This document shows positions 15,169 to 25,442 of a DNA stretch of 36,379 nt, piece by piece. Each line of letters opens with the position of its first letter. Within the stretch, counting starts at the first letter, position 1. The position numbers were made by a program, and so were the translations under genes. Under the pieces are notes generated by a model. The model was not told where the DNA came from. It made no database searches and saw nothing but the letters and a program-made list of their open reading frames with translations. The DNA comes from a bacterium (GTDB lineage: Bacteria; Verrucomicrobiota; Verrucomicrobiia; Limisphaerales; J093), in assembly GCA_021823625.1 (NCBI GenBank), contig JAKANS010000045.1, forward strand, positions 1-36,379. Reading direction: 5' to 3'.

Positions 15169-17091
15169 TCAGCGCGTCACCAGCACCAACCAATCTTCAG
15201 CGCCATCGACCGGCGGCGTGCCCAGGTTCACCTTTCCGGGCCCTTTCACTTCGCGCACATCACCACCCTGGAGTTCGCCGCCGGTGCGGGGATTGAACCA
15301 GCGGACCGAAAACGCCGCGGCGCTTTCGCCCAGGTCGAGGTCCGCGGTGCCGCCGTTGGGAAGAAAAACCACGTACACTTCGCCGGCTTTCGCGAAGCAA
15401 TAGCGCGAATTGTCGTGTGCTGGATTGCCGACCAGCGCATCGGCATTGGCCATTTCCCAGAAGGGAATCCGGTGGTCGCGGAAAAACGCGAGTGCGATGC
15501 GACAATAATCCCAAGACCGGTCCCGACTGCGCCAGTCCTCACAATTGAGATCATTCTGCGGGAACCGGTATCCAAAGTAGTACTCCACGCCCGCGCCGCC
15601 GGCCAGGAGCGTGCCCCAGAGGCAGAATTTGCGGATCTCGTGAAGCGTGTATGGCTTTCCACCCTGGGTCGCCACCCCGTCTTGACCGGCATAACCGGGA
15701 TCCGGCGGGACGCCCATCTCGGCAGGGTTTTGTTCGTCGTTCGCCACCACCCAAGGCCGGCCGGCGTTTGCAGATTCGTTCACCCACTTGAGCACCCGCT
15801 GATGTGCCGCGCTCCAACTGTTCTGGAGCGATGCGCCGGTGAGCGCGGACTGATCGCCAACCAGCTTGCTGTAAACGCGGTCCTGCCAGTCCGGGTACGT
15901 GTGGACCACGATGAGATGATGGTAAGGATCGGTGTCGCGGATGTATCGGGCCATCGCTCGCTGCTGCTCGGCCGACTGGGTGTTTTCTTCGCCGAGGTTC
16001 CAGTTCAGAGCCAACTCGTGACCGAAACGCGCGATAAGTTCGCGCAAGTACAGTCGGCGCTCCGGACCGAGGTCGCCACCGTCGAGCGATTGCGCGGCGC
16101 CGGGGCCGTTGTGATCATCGTTCTCGGTCTCCTGAAGTTTGAAATGCAGGTAAAGTCCTCGTGCCTGCGCGTGATCGAAAACGATCTGCCACTGATCGAG
16201 CTTCGAACAATCGTAGTGGAACTTGTCGTTTCGCTCGACGAACGGCCACACATCGTCGCCATCGCCGCCGGCGTTGTAGGTTAGAAACGAAAAAGCGTTG
16301 CAGCCCTTGCCGGACAAGTAATTCAGCGCGCCGATCAATCCCTTGCCCCGGCCATCCTTCCAGGTCGGGTCGCCGCGTCGCCAATCCCGGACATGAGATT
16401 GCCAGGTTTTGAGCCCGGTCGGGGTGGCCTCGCCGGGCCGCGTCTGGCCTTGGCGTCGGTTCGAATAAGTGCCGTCGAAATCCGCGTAGGCGAGCAGGTT
16501 CTCCGGCGCGTCCGTCCCGGCCTTCAGGAAGAATTCGCCCGTGCCGGCGAACCGGAGGTAATGCTTGCCCACGTATTCGAGCCGCCCCTTGGACCGGAAA
16601 TCTCGCCCGGCCTTGTCCGTGGCGCTGACCTCGAAAGAGCCGGTCAAACCGTCCAAATCCGCGACCGGTTCGACGGGCACAGAAGTGTCCACGGCGGCGT
16701 TCTTCCCGCGGACGAAGGTCACGTGCCATGTCCACTTGCCAACGCGGTCAGGTGCCAGATGGGCGCGCCACTGGTTGCCGGCGGTGGCGGAGGTGTTGGC
16801 GGCGTTGCCATCCGCAGCGAAGTAACCCGGCACGTGGTACTCCGGCGACCCGGACTCGTGCCGGAAGGTGACCTCGAACCGATAGTCGGTGAAAGGATTG
16901 GGCGCGGTATCGGTCTCGCGTGCACTTGGACCGTCCAGCGTCAGTGTGACTTTGTGCCATTGGCGCAGCTCGCCGGTGATGCGGGTTCCAGCGGTGAGGC
17001 AGGGCAGGGGAGCGAACTGGAGGACCGCGAGTGCGGTGGCCGCGAACAGTGCTTGCCGAATGCGGGTTCGGGCGAGGATCGGTGTTTTCAT
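15169..17091 (-). CDS. Secreted DUF5060-domain glycosidase-like protein
   Basis: A 640-residue exported protein with a signal peptide at residues 1-34 ([18 protein letters not shown], cleavage near LTAG). Residues about 40-160 form the DUF5060 immunoglobulin-like domain ([34 protein letters not shown]). From about 180 a TIM-barrel of the apiosidase/cellulase-like type follows ([54 protein letters not shown]). [12 protein letters not shown] carries a plausible acid/base glutamate. The second acid may lie in [12 protein letters not shown]. The last ~90 residues ([20 protein letters not shown]) match a collagen-binding-like beta domain usually found at the end of these proteins. It should act outside the cytoplasm on plant or algal glycans; the substrate is not predictable. 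It follows the class III PLP gene by 45 bases on the same strand, but a functional link is unclear. Confidence 0.85.
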   Translation of the reverse strand: MKTPILARTRIRQALFAATALAVLQFAPLPCLTAGTRITGELRQWHKVTLTLDGPSARETDTAPNPFTDYRFEVTFRHESGSPEYHVPGYFAADGNAANTSATAGNQWRAHLAPDRVGKWTWHVTFVRGKNAAVDTSVPVEPVADLDGLTGSFEVSATDKAGRDFRSKGRLEYVGKHYLRFAGTGEFFLKAGTDAPENLLAYADFDGTYSNRRQGQTRPGEATPTGLKTWQSHVRDWRRGDPTWKDGRGKGLIGALNYLSGKGCNAFSFLTYNAGGDGDDVWPFVERNDKFHYDCSKLDQWQIVFDHAQARGLYLHFKLQETENDDHNGPGAAQSLDGGDLGPERRLYLRELIARFGHELALNWNLGEENTQSAEQQRAMARYIRDTDPYHHLIVVHTYPDWQDRVYSKLVGDQSALTGASLQNSWSAAHQRVLKWVNESANAGRPWVVANDEQNPAEMGVPPDPGYAGQDGVATQGGKPYTLHEIRKFCLWGTLLAGGAGVEYYFGYRFPQNDLNCEDWRSRDRSWDYCRIALAFFRDHRIPFWEMANADALVGNPAHDNSRYCFAKAGEVYVVFLPNGGTADLDLGESAAAFSVRWFNPRTGGELQGGDVREVKGPGKVNLGTPPVDGAEDWLVLVTR

Positions 17092-17136
17092 CGCGAGCAG
17101 TCTTTCGTTAAAGCGGGTTCAGTTCGCTCTGTCGCT

Positions 17137-18540
17137 TCAAAGCCTTGCCGGCGCCGCGCTCGCGGCGGCTTCTGCCTCGCCGATCGCAGCGTCGAGGATG
17201 GCGATGGCCTGGTCCATCTCGGCGCGGCTGATGGTCAACGCCGGCGTGAGCGTGAGGATGTTGCCCATCGTCACTTTGAAATTCAGGCCACGGCTCAGGG
17301 CGCCATACATGACCTGTTCGGCCTCGTCGGTGGCGCGCTCCAGGGTGGCGCGGTTGCGCAACAATTCGACGCCCATCAGCAAGCCCAGTCCGCGCACGTC
17401 GCCGATGAACGGGCGACGCGGCGCCAATTCGCGCAAGCGCTGCATCGCGTACGCCCCCAACTCGCGCGCGTGTTCCACCAAGTTCTCGGATTCCAGGACC
17501 TCCAACGTGGCGAGCGCCGCGGCGCAGGCCACCGGGTTTTTCTCGTGCGTGTAATGGCCGAGTGCGTGCTGACCCGCCACGTTCAAACCTTCGCGGGCGA
17601 TCAGCGCCGCGAGTGGAAACACGCCTCCGCCGAGGCCCTTTCCGAGTACGAGCATGTCCGGCACGATCCCGTAGTGCTCGCAGGCGAACATCCGACCGGT
17701 GCGGCCGAGCCCGATCGGGATTTCGTCCAGGATCAACAACGCGCCGTGCCGGTCGCACGCAGCGCGGATGCGTTGCCAGTAATCTGGCGGCGGAATGAAC
17801 GGCGTGCAGCGCACCGTCTCGGCGATCACCGCGGCGACATCGCCCTCCTTTTCGAGCACGTACTCCACGTAGTCGGCGCACGCCAGATTGCAGGCGGCAC
17901 CGCACTTGAACGGGCAGTGCCGGTTGTCAGGCGGCGGCACGTGCTCGCAGCCGGGCAGCAGCGGCCCGATGCCCTGGCGGAACACCGCCTCGCCACCCAC
18001 AGAAATGGCATCGAGCGACGCGCCGTGAAACGCGTCCCACATCGAAATCGTCTTGAACCGGCCGGTGGCCACGCGGGCCAATTTGAGTGCCATGCCGATG
18101 GCTGCCGTGCCACCGGGCGCCAGCAGGACGCGGTTCAAATCGCCCGGCGCCAGTTTACCCAGACGCTGCGCCAGACGCACCGCCGGCTCGCAGGTGTAAC
18201 GGCGCGGGCAAAAGCTCAGTTGGTCGAGTTGTTCCTTGACGGCTGCGATGACGCGCGGATGGCCAAAGCCCACCTGGTGCACATTGTTGCCGTGGAAATC
18301 GAGATAGCGCCGGCCTTCGAGATCCTCGATCCAGGCGCCTTGCGCGGACTTCAACGCATTCAGGCAGGGCGTGGACAGCGATTGGTGCAGGAAGTGCCGC
18401 GCGTCGGCATCGAGCAGGCGTTGCGTCTCCGCGGAAATGTGCTTCGCGGCCCAGGTCCGGCGCCGGGGCGACAAATTTACGTCGCCTTCGGAGCGCAGTT
18501 GGTTACGGCCGGCGGTGGCGGTTGGGGGAACAGGGTTCAT
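17137..18540 (-). CDS. Class III PLP-dependent enzyme, PbfA-like (aminotransferase/ammonia-lyase)
   Basis: A 467-residue fold-type I PLP enzyme of the class III aminotransferase family. Visible marks are YLDFHGNNVHQVGFGHP, APGGTAAIGMALKLAR (cofactor phosphate loop), MWDAFHGASLDAISVGGE, LLILDEIPIGLGRTG (Asp binding the pyridine nitrogen) and VLGKGLGGGVFPLAAL, with the Schiff-base lysine. Overall it resembles, from memory, (R)-1-hydroxy-2-aminoethylphosphonate ammonia-lyase (PbfA), which feeds phosphonoacetaldehyde into phosphonate breakdown. No phnW, phnX or phnY is nearby, so this subfamily call is tentative. A cysteine cluster HCPFKCGAACNLAC (C-X3-C-X3-C-X3-C) lies in an insertion before DYVEYVLEKEGDV. 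Start at ATG 18540 is 21 bases after the ATP-grasp-like gene, indicating an operon. Confidence 0.82.
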   Translation of the reverse strand: MNPVPPTATAGRNQLRSEGDVNLSPRRRTWAAKHISAETQRLLDADARHFLHQSLSTPCLNALKSAQGAWIEDLEGRRYLDFHGNNVHQVGFGHPRVIAAVKEQLDQLSFCPRRYTCEPAVRLAQRLGKLAPGDLNRVLLAPGGTAAIGMALKLARVATGRFKTISMWDAFHGASLDAISVGGEAVFRQGIGPLLPGCEHVPPPDNRHCPFKCGAACNLACADYVEYVLEKEGDVAAVIAETVRCTPFIPPPDYWQRIRAACDRHGALLILDEIPIGLGRTGRMFACEHYGIVPDMLVLGKGLGGGVFPLAALIAREGLNVAGQHALGHYTHEKNPVACAAALATLEVLESENLVEHARELGAYAMQRLRELAPRRPFIGDVRGLGLLMGVELLRNRATLERATDEAEQVMYGALSRGLNFKVTMGNILTLTPALTISRAEMDQAIAILDAAIGEAEAAASAAPARL

Positions 18541-18561
18541 CGCTGACAGAACGCAGAATGA

Positions 18562-19923
18562 CTAACCGATGCCGCACGGTGCGAGAACGGCGTCGTCCAT
18601 GCCGTGGATGATTTTTTTGTCAGCCGGACAAATCGTGGCGAGCACGCCGCCGAGTTGGGGGCGGGCGGCGTCACCGTCGCCAACGACGAAATAATAGGGG
18701 CAGAGGCGCACGCGGCCTGGCATGGACACGAGCGTGGCTCGGTCAAAGTCGAAATATTCGGCCGGGACCATGTGGGGTTTTTGGTAGCGCTGGAGCACGT
18801 AGGGCGAGCTTTCGAAGCCACGCAATGCCTGGTCCACCGCGGCGCTCCAATCGGCTTGGGACAGGTCGCTGCCCAACGCGACGCTCCGCGCACCCCAAGC
18901 GGTCTCGTGAAAACCGGAGACTTTCAGAATGAGTTCGCGCTCACGTTGCGACAGTGTCTTGAGCTGTTGCCAGTCGGTGAGGTTCAATTCGGGAATGGCG
19001 GCGTGTGGCGGCAGCGGCGCGGGATCCACGACCCAGGTGCGAGGTACGTGGCGGAGGAGCCGGTCCAAAAACGCCTCGCCCAATTGCTGACGCCAGAAGG
19101 CGCGGAGGTTGCGATTCCAGAGCAGCGCAAACAGCAGCTTTTCCTCGAAGATCGGCTTCGGCGGCGGCGTCAACCGGATTTGTTGCGCGGCGGCGAGTTC
19201 GAGGATGCGCCCCGAGTTGGCGACGTTTGGGAGATCGAACAATTCGAAGAAGCGATAAACCGCGTCGCCGGACTGAAAATCGGTGAAAGCCTGGTCGTGA
19301 ACGGAGAAACGGGAACCCAGTTGCGCCGCCAGCCAATCCATCTCGGGCCGGTAGGTGGCCGCCTCTTCGGAGACGACGATCCGGACCTGCGGCGCATCCC
19401 CGAAGATGCCGGCAAATCCTTCCAGCATTCCACGCGCTCCGCCGAGCACCACGGCATTGGCGCGCGCATACGCCTGGTTCAGCCACGCGGTCAGGCCGAT
19501 GCCCCCCGGCACCGAGTCCAGTTCGCTGATGGCGAAACCGGCGTCGGTGAGCAAGATGTCCGGCCGGATGACGCGCGGCACTTCGTTCTTGAAAACCGAA
19601 TGACGCTGAAGCGCGACCAGTTCGGGAGGCTTGCCGCGGTCCAGCAAGTCCGCCACCCAGGCGGGTTGCTTGCCAACCGCGCTTTGCCGGTAGAGCAGGT
19701 TGACCGCCCGGTAAAACTGGAGGAGTACGCGCCCCAGCGAATCGAATTCCTTGGCGAGCTGGGGCGTGATGGCAAACGGTCGGGACGCGATGCGCCAGTG
19801 CTGGTCAGCGAACAGACCGCCCGGCGGCAGCGCCTCGCGGATGGCGAGGGCGGCCTGGCTGGCGGAGTTGGCGGGGGATTCGTTCAAATCCCCTCGTAGA
19901 TCGAGGCCAGCGCCGGTGAGCAC
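18562..19923 (-). CDS. ATP-grasp-like protein of unknown substrate
   Basis: A protein of about 440-453 residues, not assignable to a named family. Several segments look like an ATP-grasp ligase: ISELDSVPGGIGLTAWLNQA, QVRIVVSEEAATYRPEMDWL, ILKVSGFHETAWGARSVAL (a nucleotide-binding lysine and glycine-rich loop), SSPYVLQRYQKPHMVPAEYF, and LCPYYFVVGDGDAARPQLGG. ATP-grasp enzymes form amide or thioester bonds via acyl-phosphates. The order of motifs suggests a permuted version such as the glutathionylspermidine-synthase-like group. The start is uncertain: GTG 19923 overlaps the Uma2 gene by 40 bases, while TTG 19887 overlaps its TGA in a TTTGA arrangement. Because it sits directly upstream of the class III PLP enzyme, the pair may make or modify an amino acid or amine product. 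This is inference. Confidence 0.65.
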   Translation of the reverse strand: MLTGAGLDLRGDLNESPANSASQAALAIREALPPGGLFADQHWRIASRPFAITPQLAKEFDSLGRVLLQFYRAVNLLYRQSAVGKQPAWVADLLDRGKPPELVALQRHSVFKNEVPRVIRPDILLTDAGFAISELDSVPGGIGLTAWLNQAYARANAVVLGGARGMLEGFAGIFGDAPQVRIVVSEEAATYRPEMDWLAAQLGSRFSVHDQAFTDFQSGDAVYRFFELFDLPNVANSGRILELAAAQQIRLTPPPKPIFEEKLLFALLWNRNLRAFWRQQLGEAFLDRLLRHVPRTWVVDPAPLPPHAAIPELNLTDWQQLKTLSQRERELILKVSGFHETAWGARSVALGSDLSQADWSAAVDQALRGFESSPYVLQRYQKPHMVPAEYFDFDRATLVSMPGRVRLCPYYFVVGDGDAARPQLGGVLATICPADKKIIHGMDDAVLAPCGIG

Positions 19924-20441
19924 TTCAAGGAGTTGAGGTTGAGGGTGGCGCCATCGCCGCCCAGCTTTTCGGAGCGCCAGCCTGCCGCCCGCCGGAACAC
20001 GATGACCTCGCGGCTTTCCTGGGCCACCAGCGCGTATTCTTCCAATGACTCGATGCTGGTATAGGCAAAGAATTTCTCCCGCCGGTCAATTCGCTGGGTA
20101 CTGGGCGACATGATTTCAACGATCAGCTTCAGATAGTGCACGAAGCGCGGATGCGTGTCTCGCGGATCGCAGGTCACCACGAGGTCCGGGTAGTAGTAAT
20201 ACTCGTCGTCGCGCAAGCGGAGGTTTACGCGGATGTCGGTCATGTAGAGCTTGCCGGGACCACCCTGGAGATGCTGACGCAACGCGTAGTACAAATTCCC
20301 GACCACCTGGCTGTGCGCGCGTGTTTCGCCGGCCGTCGCGTAAACCAGGCCACCGAGATACTCATGGCGCACTTCGCTGGCTTCCTCCGCCGCGAGATAA
20401 TCCGCCACGGTCACGTACTCGTTCTGAACCACCGCCTGCAT
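19884..20441 (-). CDS. Uma2-family putative endonuclease
   Basis: A 185-residue protein of the Uma2 (DUF820) family, a restriction-endonuclease-like PD-(D/E)XK fold very abundant in cyanobacteria, planctomycetes and some verrucomicrobia. Typical marks are VTVADYLAAEEASEVRHEYL, AGETRAHSQVVGNLYYALRQ, YMTDIRVNLRLRDDEYYYYP, the core PDLVVTCDPRD followed by LKLIVEIMSPSTQRIDRREK (PD...VEI.SPST), and EEYALVAQESREVIVF. The biological role is unknown; most members are solitary. ATG 20441 is preferred over an upstream TTG at 20477. The gene precedes the ATP-grasp-like gene with overlapping ends, but a functional link is doubtful because Uma2 genes are mobile and found in many contexts. Confidence 0.88.
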   Translation of the reverse strand: MQAVVQNEYVTVADYLAAEEASEVRHEYLGGLVYATAGETRAHSQVVGNLYYALRQHLQGGPGKLYMTDIRVNLRLRDDEYYYYPDLVVTCDPRDTHPRFVHYLKLIVEIMSPSTQRIDRREKFFAYTSIESLEEYALVAQESREVIVFRRAAGWRSEKLGGDGATLNLNSLKCSPALASIYEGI

Positions 20442-20498
20442 GGTTTGAACAGTGGATGAGGCCGGGGACTCTGACAAGTGACAGCCAGTCTTTCGCGT

Positions 20499-21788
20499 TC
20501 AGTTCCGCACCTGGCCGTTGCCGAAACCAAGCCACTTGTAGCTGGTCAGTTCCTCCAGACCCATCGGGCCGCGGGCGCCGATCTTGTCGGTGCTGATGCC
20601 GATTTCCGCGCCCATGCCGAACTCGCTGCCGTCGGTGAATCGCGTGCTGGCGTTCCAATAGACGGCCGCGCTGTCCACCTCCGCCAGGAACTGTTTCGCC
20701 GTCGCTTCGTTCCGCGTCACGATGCTGTCGCTGTGGGCGCTGCCGTAATGCGTGACGTGATCGACCGCCTGTTCCACGCCGTCCACGACCCGGACGTTCA
20801 GAACGTAATCGTTGTACTCGGTGAACCAGTCCTGCTCGGTGGCGCGGCGGATTTCAGACTTCGGATTTCGGCCTTCGGATTTCAAAATCGCCTCAGCCTC
20901 GGCGTCGGCGCGCAGTTGCACCTGCTTTTCGCCAAGGCGTTCCCCAATTCGGGGCAGAAATTCCTGCGCGATTTTGCGATCCACCAGCAGTGTCTCCATC
21001 GCGTTGCAGACGGCAGGCCGCTGGCATTTGGCATTGAAGACGATCGTTTCCGCCATCGCCAGGTCGGCGTCGCGGTCCACGAAGACGTGGCAGACTCCTT
21101 TGTAGTGTTTGATCACCGGGACCTTGCTGCATTCGGCGACGGCGCGGATCAGGCCTTCACCGCCGCGCGGCATGCACAGGTCGATGTACTGGGTCAACGA
21201 AAGCAACGCGGGAATGGCCTCGCGGTCGGGCGTCGGCACCACTTGAATGGCGTGCGCCGGAAAACGCTCGTTCAGGACGGCGCGACCGGCGGCGACCATC
21301 GTTTCGGCCATGAGCCGGTTTGAGTGCAACGCCTCTTTGCCGCCGCGCAGGATCGTGGCGTTGCCGGATTTGAAACAGAGGCTGGCCGCGTCAGCCGTCA
21401 CGTTGGGGCGCGACTCGTAAATGATGACCACCACGCCGATCGGCACGGTGACTTTTTGCAGCCGCAGACCGTTGGGTCGGGTCCGCTCGTCGAGAACGCG
21501 GCCGACCGGATCCGGCAACGCCGAGACTTCGCGCAGACCAGCGGCCATGCCAGCAATCCGTTTGTCGTCAAGCTTCAGGCGGTCGAGCATTGCCGCGCTC
21601 AGTCCGAGGCGGGCGCCCACTTCCATATCGAGCGCGTTGGCGGTCTTGAGCGCGGCGGCGTTGCGCTCCAACGCCTCGGCCATGGCGAGGAGACACGCGT
21701 TCTTCTCGGCGGTGGTGAGCCTGGCCAGTTGCCGGGAAGCGGCCTTCGCCTGGCTGGCCAGTTGCGTCATCTGTTCCAGCAAAGTCAT
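20499..21788 (-). CDS. proA: Glutamate-5-semialdehyde dehydrogenase (gamma-glutamyl phosphate reductase)
   Basis: ProA reduces gamma-glutamyl phosphate to glutamate-5-semialdehyde with NADPH, the second step of proline synthesis in the cytoplasm. The 429-residue product from ATG 21788 has PIGVVVIIYESRPNVTADAA, LCFKSGNATILRGGKEA, LTQYIDLCMPRGGEGLI, the catalytic cysteine in KCQRPAVCNAMETLLVD, and the C-terminal STRFTDGSEFGMGAEIGIST and RGPMGLEELTSYKW. All of these are standard. An unusual insertion, EAILKSEGRNPKSEIRRAT, sits in the variable loop before EQDWFTEYNDYVLNV and is encoded by a 14-base tandem repeat. Upstream in-frame codons to 21932 are rejected as the family begins near TLLEQMTQLASQAKAA. 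proB is not in the window. Confidence 0.95.
   Translation of the reverse strand: MTLLEQMTQLASQAKAASRQLARLTTAEKNACLLAMAEALERNAAALKTANALDMEVGARLGLSAAMLDRLKLDDKRIAGMAAGLREVSALPDPVGRVLDERTRPNGLRLQKVTVPIGVVVIIYESRPNVTADAASLCFKSGNATILRGGKEALHSNRLMAETMVAAGRAVLNERFPAHAIQVVPTPDREAIPALLSLTQYIDLCMPRGGEGLIRAVAECSKVPVIKHYKGVCHVFVDRDADLAMAETIVFNAKCQRPAVCNAMETLLVDRKIAQEFLPRIGERLGEKQVQLRADAEAEAILKSEGRNPKSEIRRATEQDWFTEYNDYVLNVRVVDGVEQAVDHVTHYGSAHSDSIVTRNEATAKQFLAEVDSAAVYWNASTRFTDGSEFGMGAEIGISTDKIGARGPMGLEELTSYKWLGFGNGQVRN
20848..20889. repeat. Three tandem 14-base units inside proA
   Basis: On the plus strand the units are CGGATTTCAGACTT (20848-20861), CGGATTTCGGCCTT (20862-20875) and CGGATTTCAAAATC (20876-20889). 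Read on the coding strand they give KSEGRNPKSEIRR. CGGATTT-based repeats of this kind are a common intergenic family in verrucomicrobia and planctomycetes. Here the repeat is in frame within an essential-type gene. Confidence 0.8.
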
Positions 21789-21878
21789 CCCCCAAACGCT
21801 AGTGGACGGAGCGGCGGTTGAAAGTCCCTTTTTGCGCCGGGAGAACCTGGATTGGCGGCAATTTTTGGTGCCGCGTCG

Positions 21879-21907
21879 TTGACAGGCGGGGCCGTGCTGG
21901 TTAAACC
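21879..21907 (+). promoter_or_regulatory. Putative sigma-70-type promoter of the symporter operon
   Basis: A consensus TTGACA (21879-21884) is followed, after exactly 17 bases, by TAAACC (21902-21907), a partial -10 match. The symporter ATG begins at 21925, so the predicted leader would be only about 10 bases long. No clear Shine-Dalgarno sequence precedes the ATG. Confidence 0.5.
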
Positions 21908-21924
21908 AACTCCGTCGCAACCCT

Positions 21925-23712
<1,788 letters not shown>

Positions 23713-23716
23713 ACCT

Positions 23717-23923
23717 ATGCAACTCGACGTGCGTCTCCCCATCGGCCTGCTGTTCTCCCTGTTCGGGGTTTTGCTAACCGGTTTTGGCTTGGTCAGCGAC
23801 AAGCAGATTTACCAGCGCTCCCTGGGCATCAACATCAACCTCGGCTGGGGCATCGTCCTGCTGCTCTTCGGCGTGGCCATGCTGGCTTTGGCCTTGCGGG
23901 GCCGGAATAAAGCGTCCCGGTGA
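23717..23923 (+). CDS. Small two-helix membrane protein
   Basis: A 68-residue protein beginning 4 bases after the symporter stop. It has two hydrophobic helices, IGLLFSLFGVLLTGFGLV and GWGIVLLLFGVAMLALAL, joined by a polar loop containing DKQIYQRSLGININL. It ends in a basic tail (RGRNKASR), so both termini probably face the cytoplasm. No family name is known to me. Tight spacing suggests translation with the symporter, and it may act as a small accessory or stability subunit. That is inference from position only. Confidence 0.8.
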   Translation: MQLDVRLPIGLLFSLFGVLLTGFGLVSDKQIYQRSLGININLGWGIVLLLFGVAMLALALRGRNKASR

Positions 23924-23985
23924 ATCTGGATGCGCCGCCCGACTTGGCATTTTGCCGTGCGACCTAAACCTCCCCAAACCTGACT

Positions 23986-25140
23986 ATGAAACTCAAACTC
24001 CTCGGTCTGGTCGTCGTCGCCACGCTGGTGGCGTTGGCTACCACCTCCTGTTCCACCTGCTGCTGCTGTAAAAGCGGCACCTCAGCTATGAAAGCAACCA
24101 TCGAAAAAGCGCCCTTCGGCAAAACACCCGACGGCACGGCCGTCGATCTCTACACTCTCAAGAACGCCCACGGCGTCACCGTCAAGGTGATGACCTACGG
24201 CTGCATCATCACGGAAATCGACGTGCCCGACCGCACCGGCCAGATGGGCGACATCGTCTTGGGCTTCGACAACTTCGAGCAGTACCTACAGCTGAAGAAC
24301 CCGTTCTTCGGCGCGGTCGTGGGCCGGTACGCGAACCGCATTGCCAAAGGCAAGTTCACCCTTGACGGCCAGCAGTACACGCTCGTGACGAACAATTACC
24401 CCAATGCCCTCCACGGCGGCGTCAAGGGCTTCGACAAGGTGGTCTGGGACGCGGAGCCGGTCACTGTCCCGAACGGCGTGGCCATCCGTTTCAGCTACGT
24501 CAGCCGCGACGGCGAGGAAGGTTATCCCGGCAACCTCAACGTCGGGGTGGTGTACACTCTCACCGACGACAACGAGTTGCGGATGGACTACGAGGCCGTC
24601 ACCGACAAGGCGACTGTGATCAACCTGACGAACCACAGCTACTTCAACCTTGCGGGCACCGGCGACATCCTGGGCACCGAACTCCGTCTCAGCGCCGGTT
24701 CGTACACGCCCGTGGACGACACCCTGATCCCGACCGGTGAGATCGCGTCGGTCAAAGGCACGCCGATGGACTTCACGACCGCCAAGCCCATCGGCCGCGA
24801 CTTGGGCCAGCTCACCAACAACCCGCAGGGCTACGACCACAACTTCGTTCTGAACCGCGCCGGCAAGGGCCTGGCCCTCTGCGCCCAAGTCTATGAACCG
24901 ACGACCGGCCGCACGATCGAAGTCTCCACGACCCAGCCCGGCGTGCAGCTCTACTCCGGCAACTTCCTGGACGGCACCCTGACCGGCAAAGGCGGCATGG
25001 TGTACAAGCAACACGACGGCTTCTGCCTCGAAACCCAGCACTTCCCCGATTCGCCCAACCAGCCGACCTTCCCGTCGGTGGTGCTCCGGCCGGGCCAGAC
25101 TTACAAACACAGCACCGTCTTCAAGTTCGGTGCGAAGTAA
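23986..25140 (+). CDS. Lipid-anchored aldose 1-epimerase (galactose mutarotase)
   Basis: A 384-residue mutarotase that interconverts alpha and beta anomers of aldoses. A lipoprotein signal peptide (LLGLVVVATLVALATTSC) puts the lipid-accepting Cys at residue 22, followed by an odd run STCCCC. The mature enzyme is a beta-supersandwich with GFDNFEQYL, FFGAVVGRYANRIAKGKFTL, NYPNALHGGVKGFDKVVWD, the catalytic histidine in NLTNHSYFNLAG, and the catalytic glutamate in GFCLETQHFPDSPNQP. Most bacterial GalM proteins are cytoplasmic; export and lipidation imply that anomer conversion happens in the periplasm, ahead of uptake by the symporter encoded upstream. Length and all motifs are intact. A terminator follows at 25162. 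Confidence 0.94.
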   Translation: MKLKLLGLVVVATLVALATTSCSTCCCCKSGTSAMKATIEKAPFGKTPDGTAVDLYTLKNAHGVTVKVMTYGCIITEIDVPDRTGQMGDIVLGFDNFEQYLQLKNPFFGAVVGRYANRIAKGKFTLDGQQYTLVTNNYPNALHGGVKGFDKVVWDAEPVTVPNGVAIRFSYVSRDGEEGYPGNLNVGVVYTLTDDNELRMDYEAVTDKATVINLTNHSYFNLAGTGDILGTELRLSAGSYTPVDDTLIPTGEIASVKGTPMDFTTAKPIGRDLGQLTNNPQGYDHNFVLNRAGKGLALCAQVYEPTTGRTIEVSTTQPGVQLYSGNFLDGTLTGKGGMVYKQHDGFCLETQHFPDSPNQPTFPSVVLRPGQTYKHSTVFKFGAK

Positions 25141-25161
25141 CTTCCGCTCGTCACTTTTGCG

Positions 25162-25195
25162 AAGCCCGGTCGCGCCCCGCGTGGCCGGGCTTTTT
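25162..25195 (+). terminator. Rho-independent terminator after the mutarotase gene
   Basis: AGCCCGG (25163-25169) pairs with CCGGGCT (25185-25191), and the stem is followed directly by a run of five T (25191-25195). The loop is GC-rich and can extend the pairing. It lies 22 bases after the mutarotase stop and should end the symporter operon. Confidence 0.75.
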
Positions 25196-25309
25196 GCTGC
25201 CCAGCCTTGGATCAATTGCCGTCCGCCAGCGCCATCGTGCCGCCCCGGTGAGAACCTGATCCGACGGGAGCGCGCGCACAAACCAGTGCATCCCGAAGTT
25301 GCCGATGGA

Positions 25310-25389
25310 GCGCCGGCTTTAAGCCGGCTTTGCGCCTGAGCCTGCCTCGGGACAACAAGTCGGGTCTCAAGCCGGCTCCAAGCCGGCGC
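25310..25389. repeat. Intergenic inverted repeat with GCCGGCTT palindromes
   Basis: GCGCCGGCTT (25310-25319) is the exact reverse complement of AAGCCGGCGC (25380-25389). Each arm is followed or preceded by a further AAGCCGGC / GCCGGCTT copy, so each side can also fold on itself. This resembles REP-type elements. It lies in the 496-base gap between the mutarotase and FG-GAP genes, which has no protein gene I can support. Confidence 0.65.
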
Positions 25390-25442
25390 TTCGGAACTCG
25401 CTGGGTCCGATACGCCGACAACTTCGGGCACACCTCGCGAAC

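Noticed and set aside
16393..18546. A plus-strand open frame of 717 codons opposite the DUF5060 and PLP genes
   Set aside because: It is antisense to two clear gene families and its translation has the Arg/Ala/Gly-rich look of a high-GC shadow frame with no motif.
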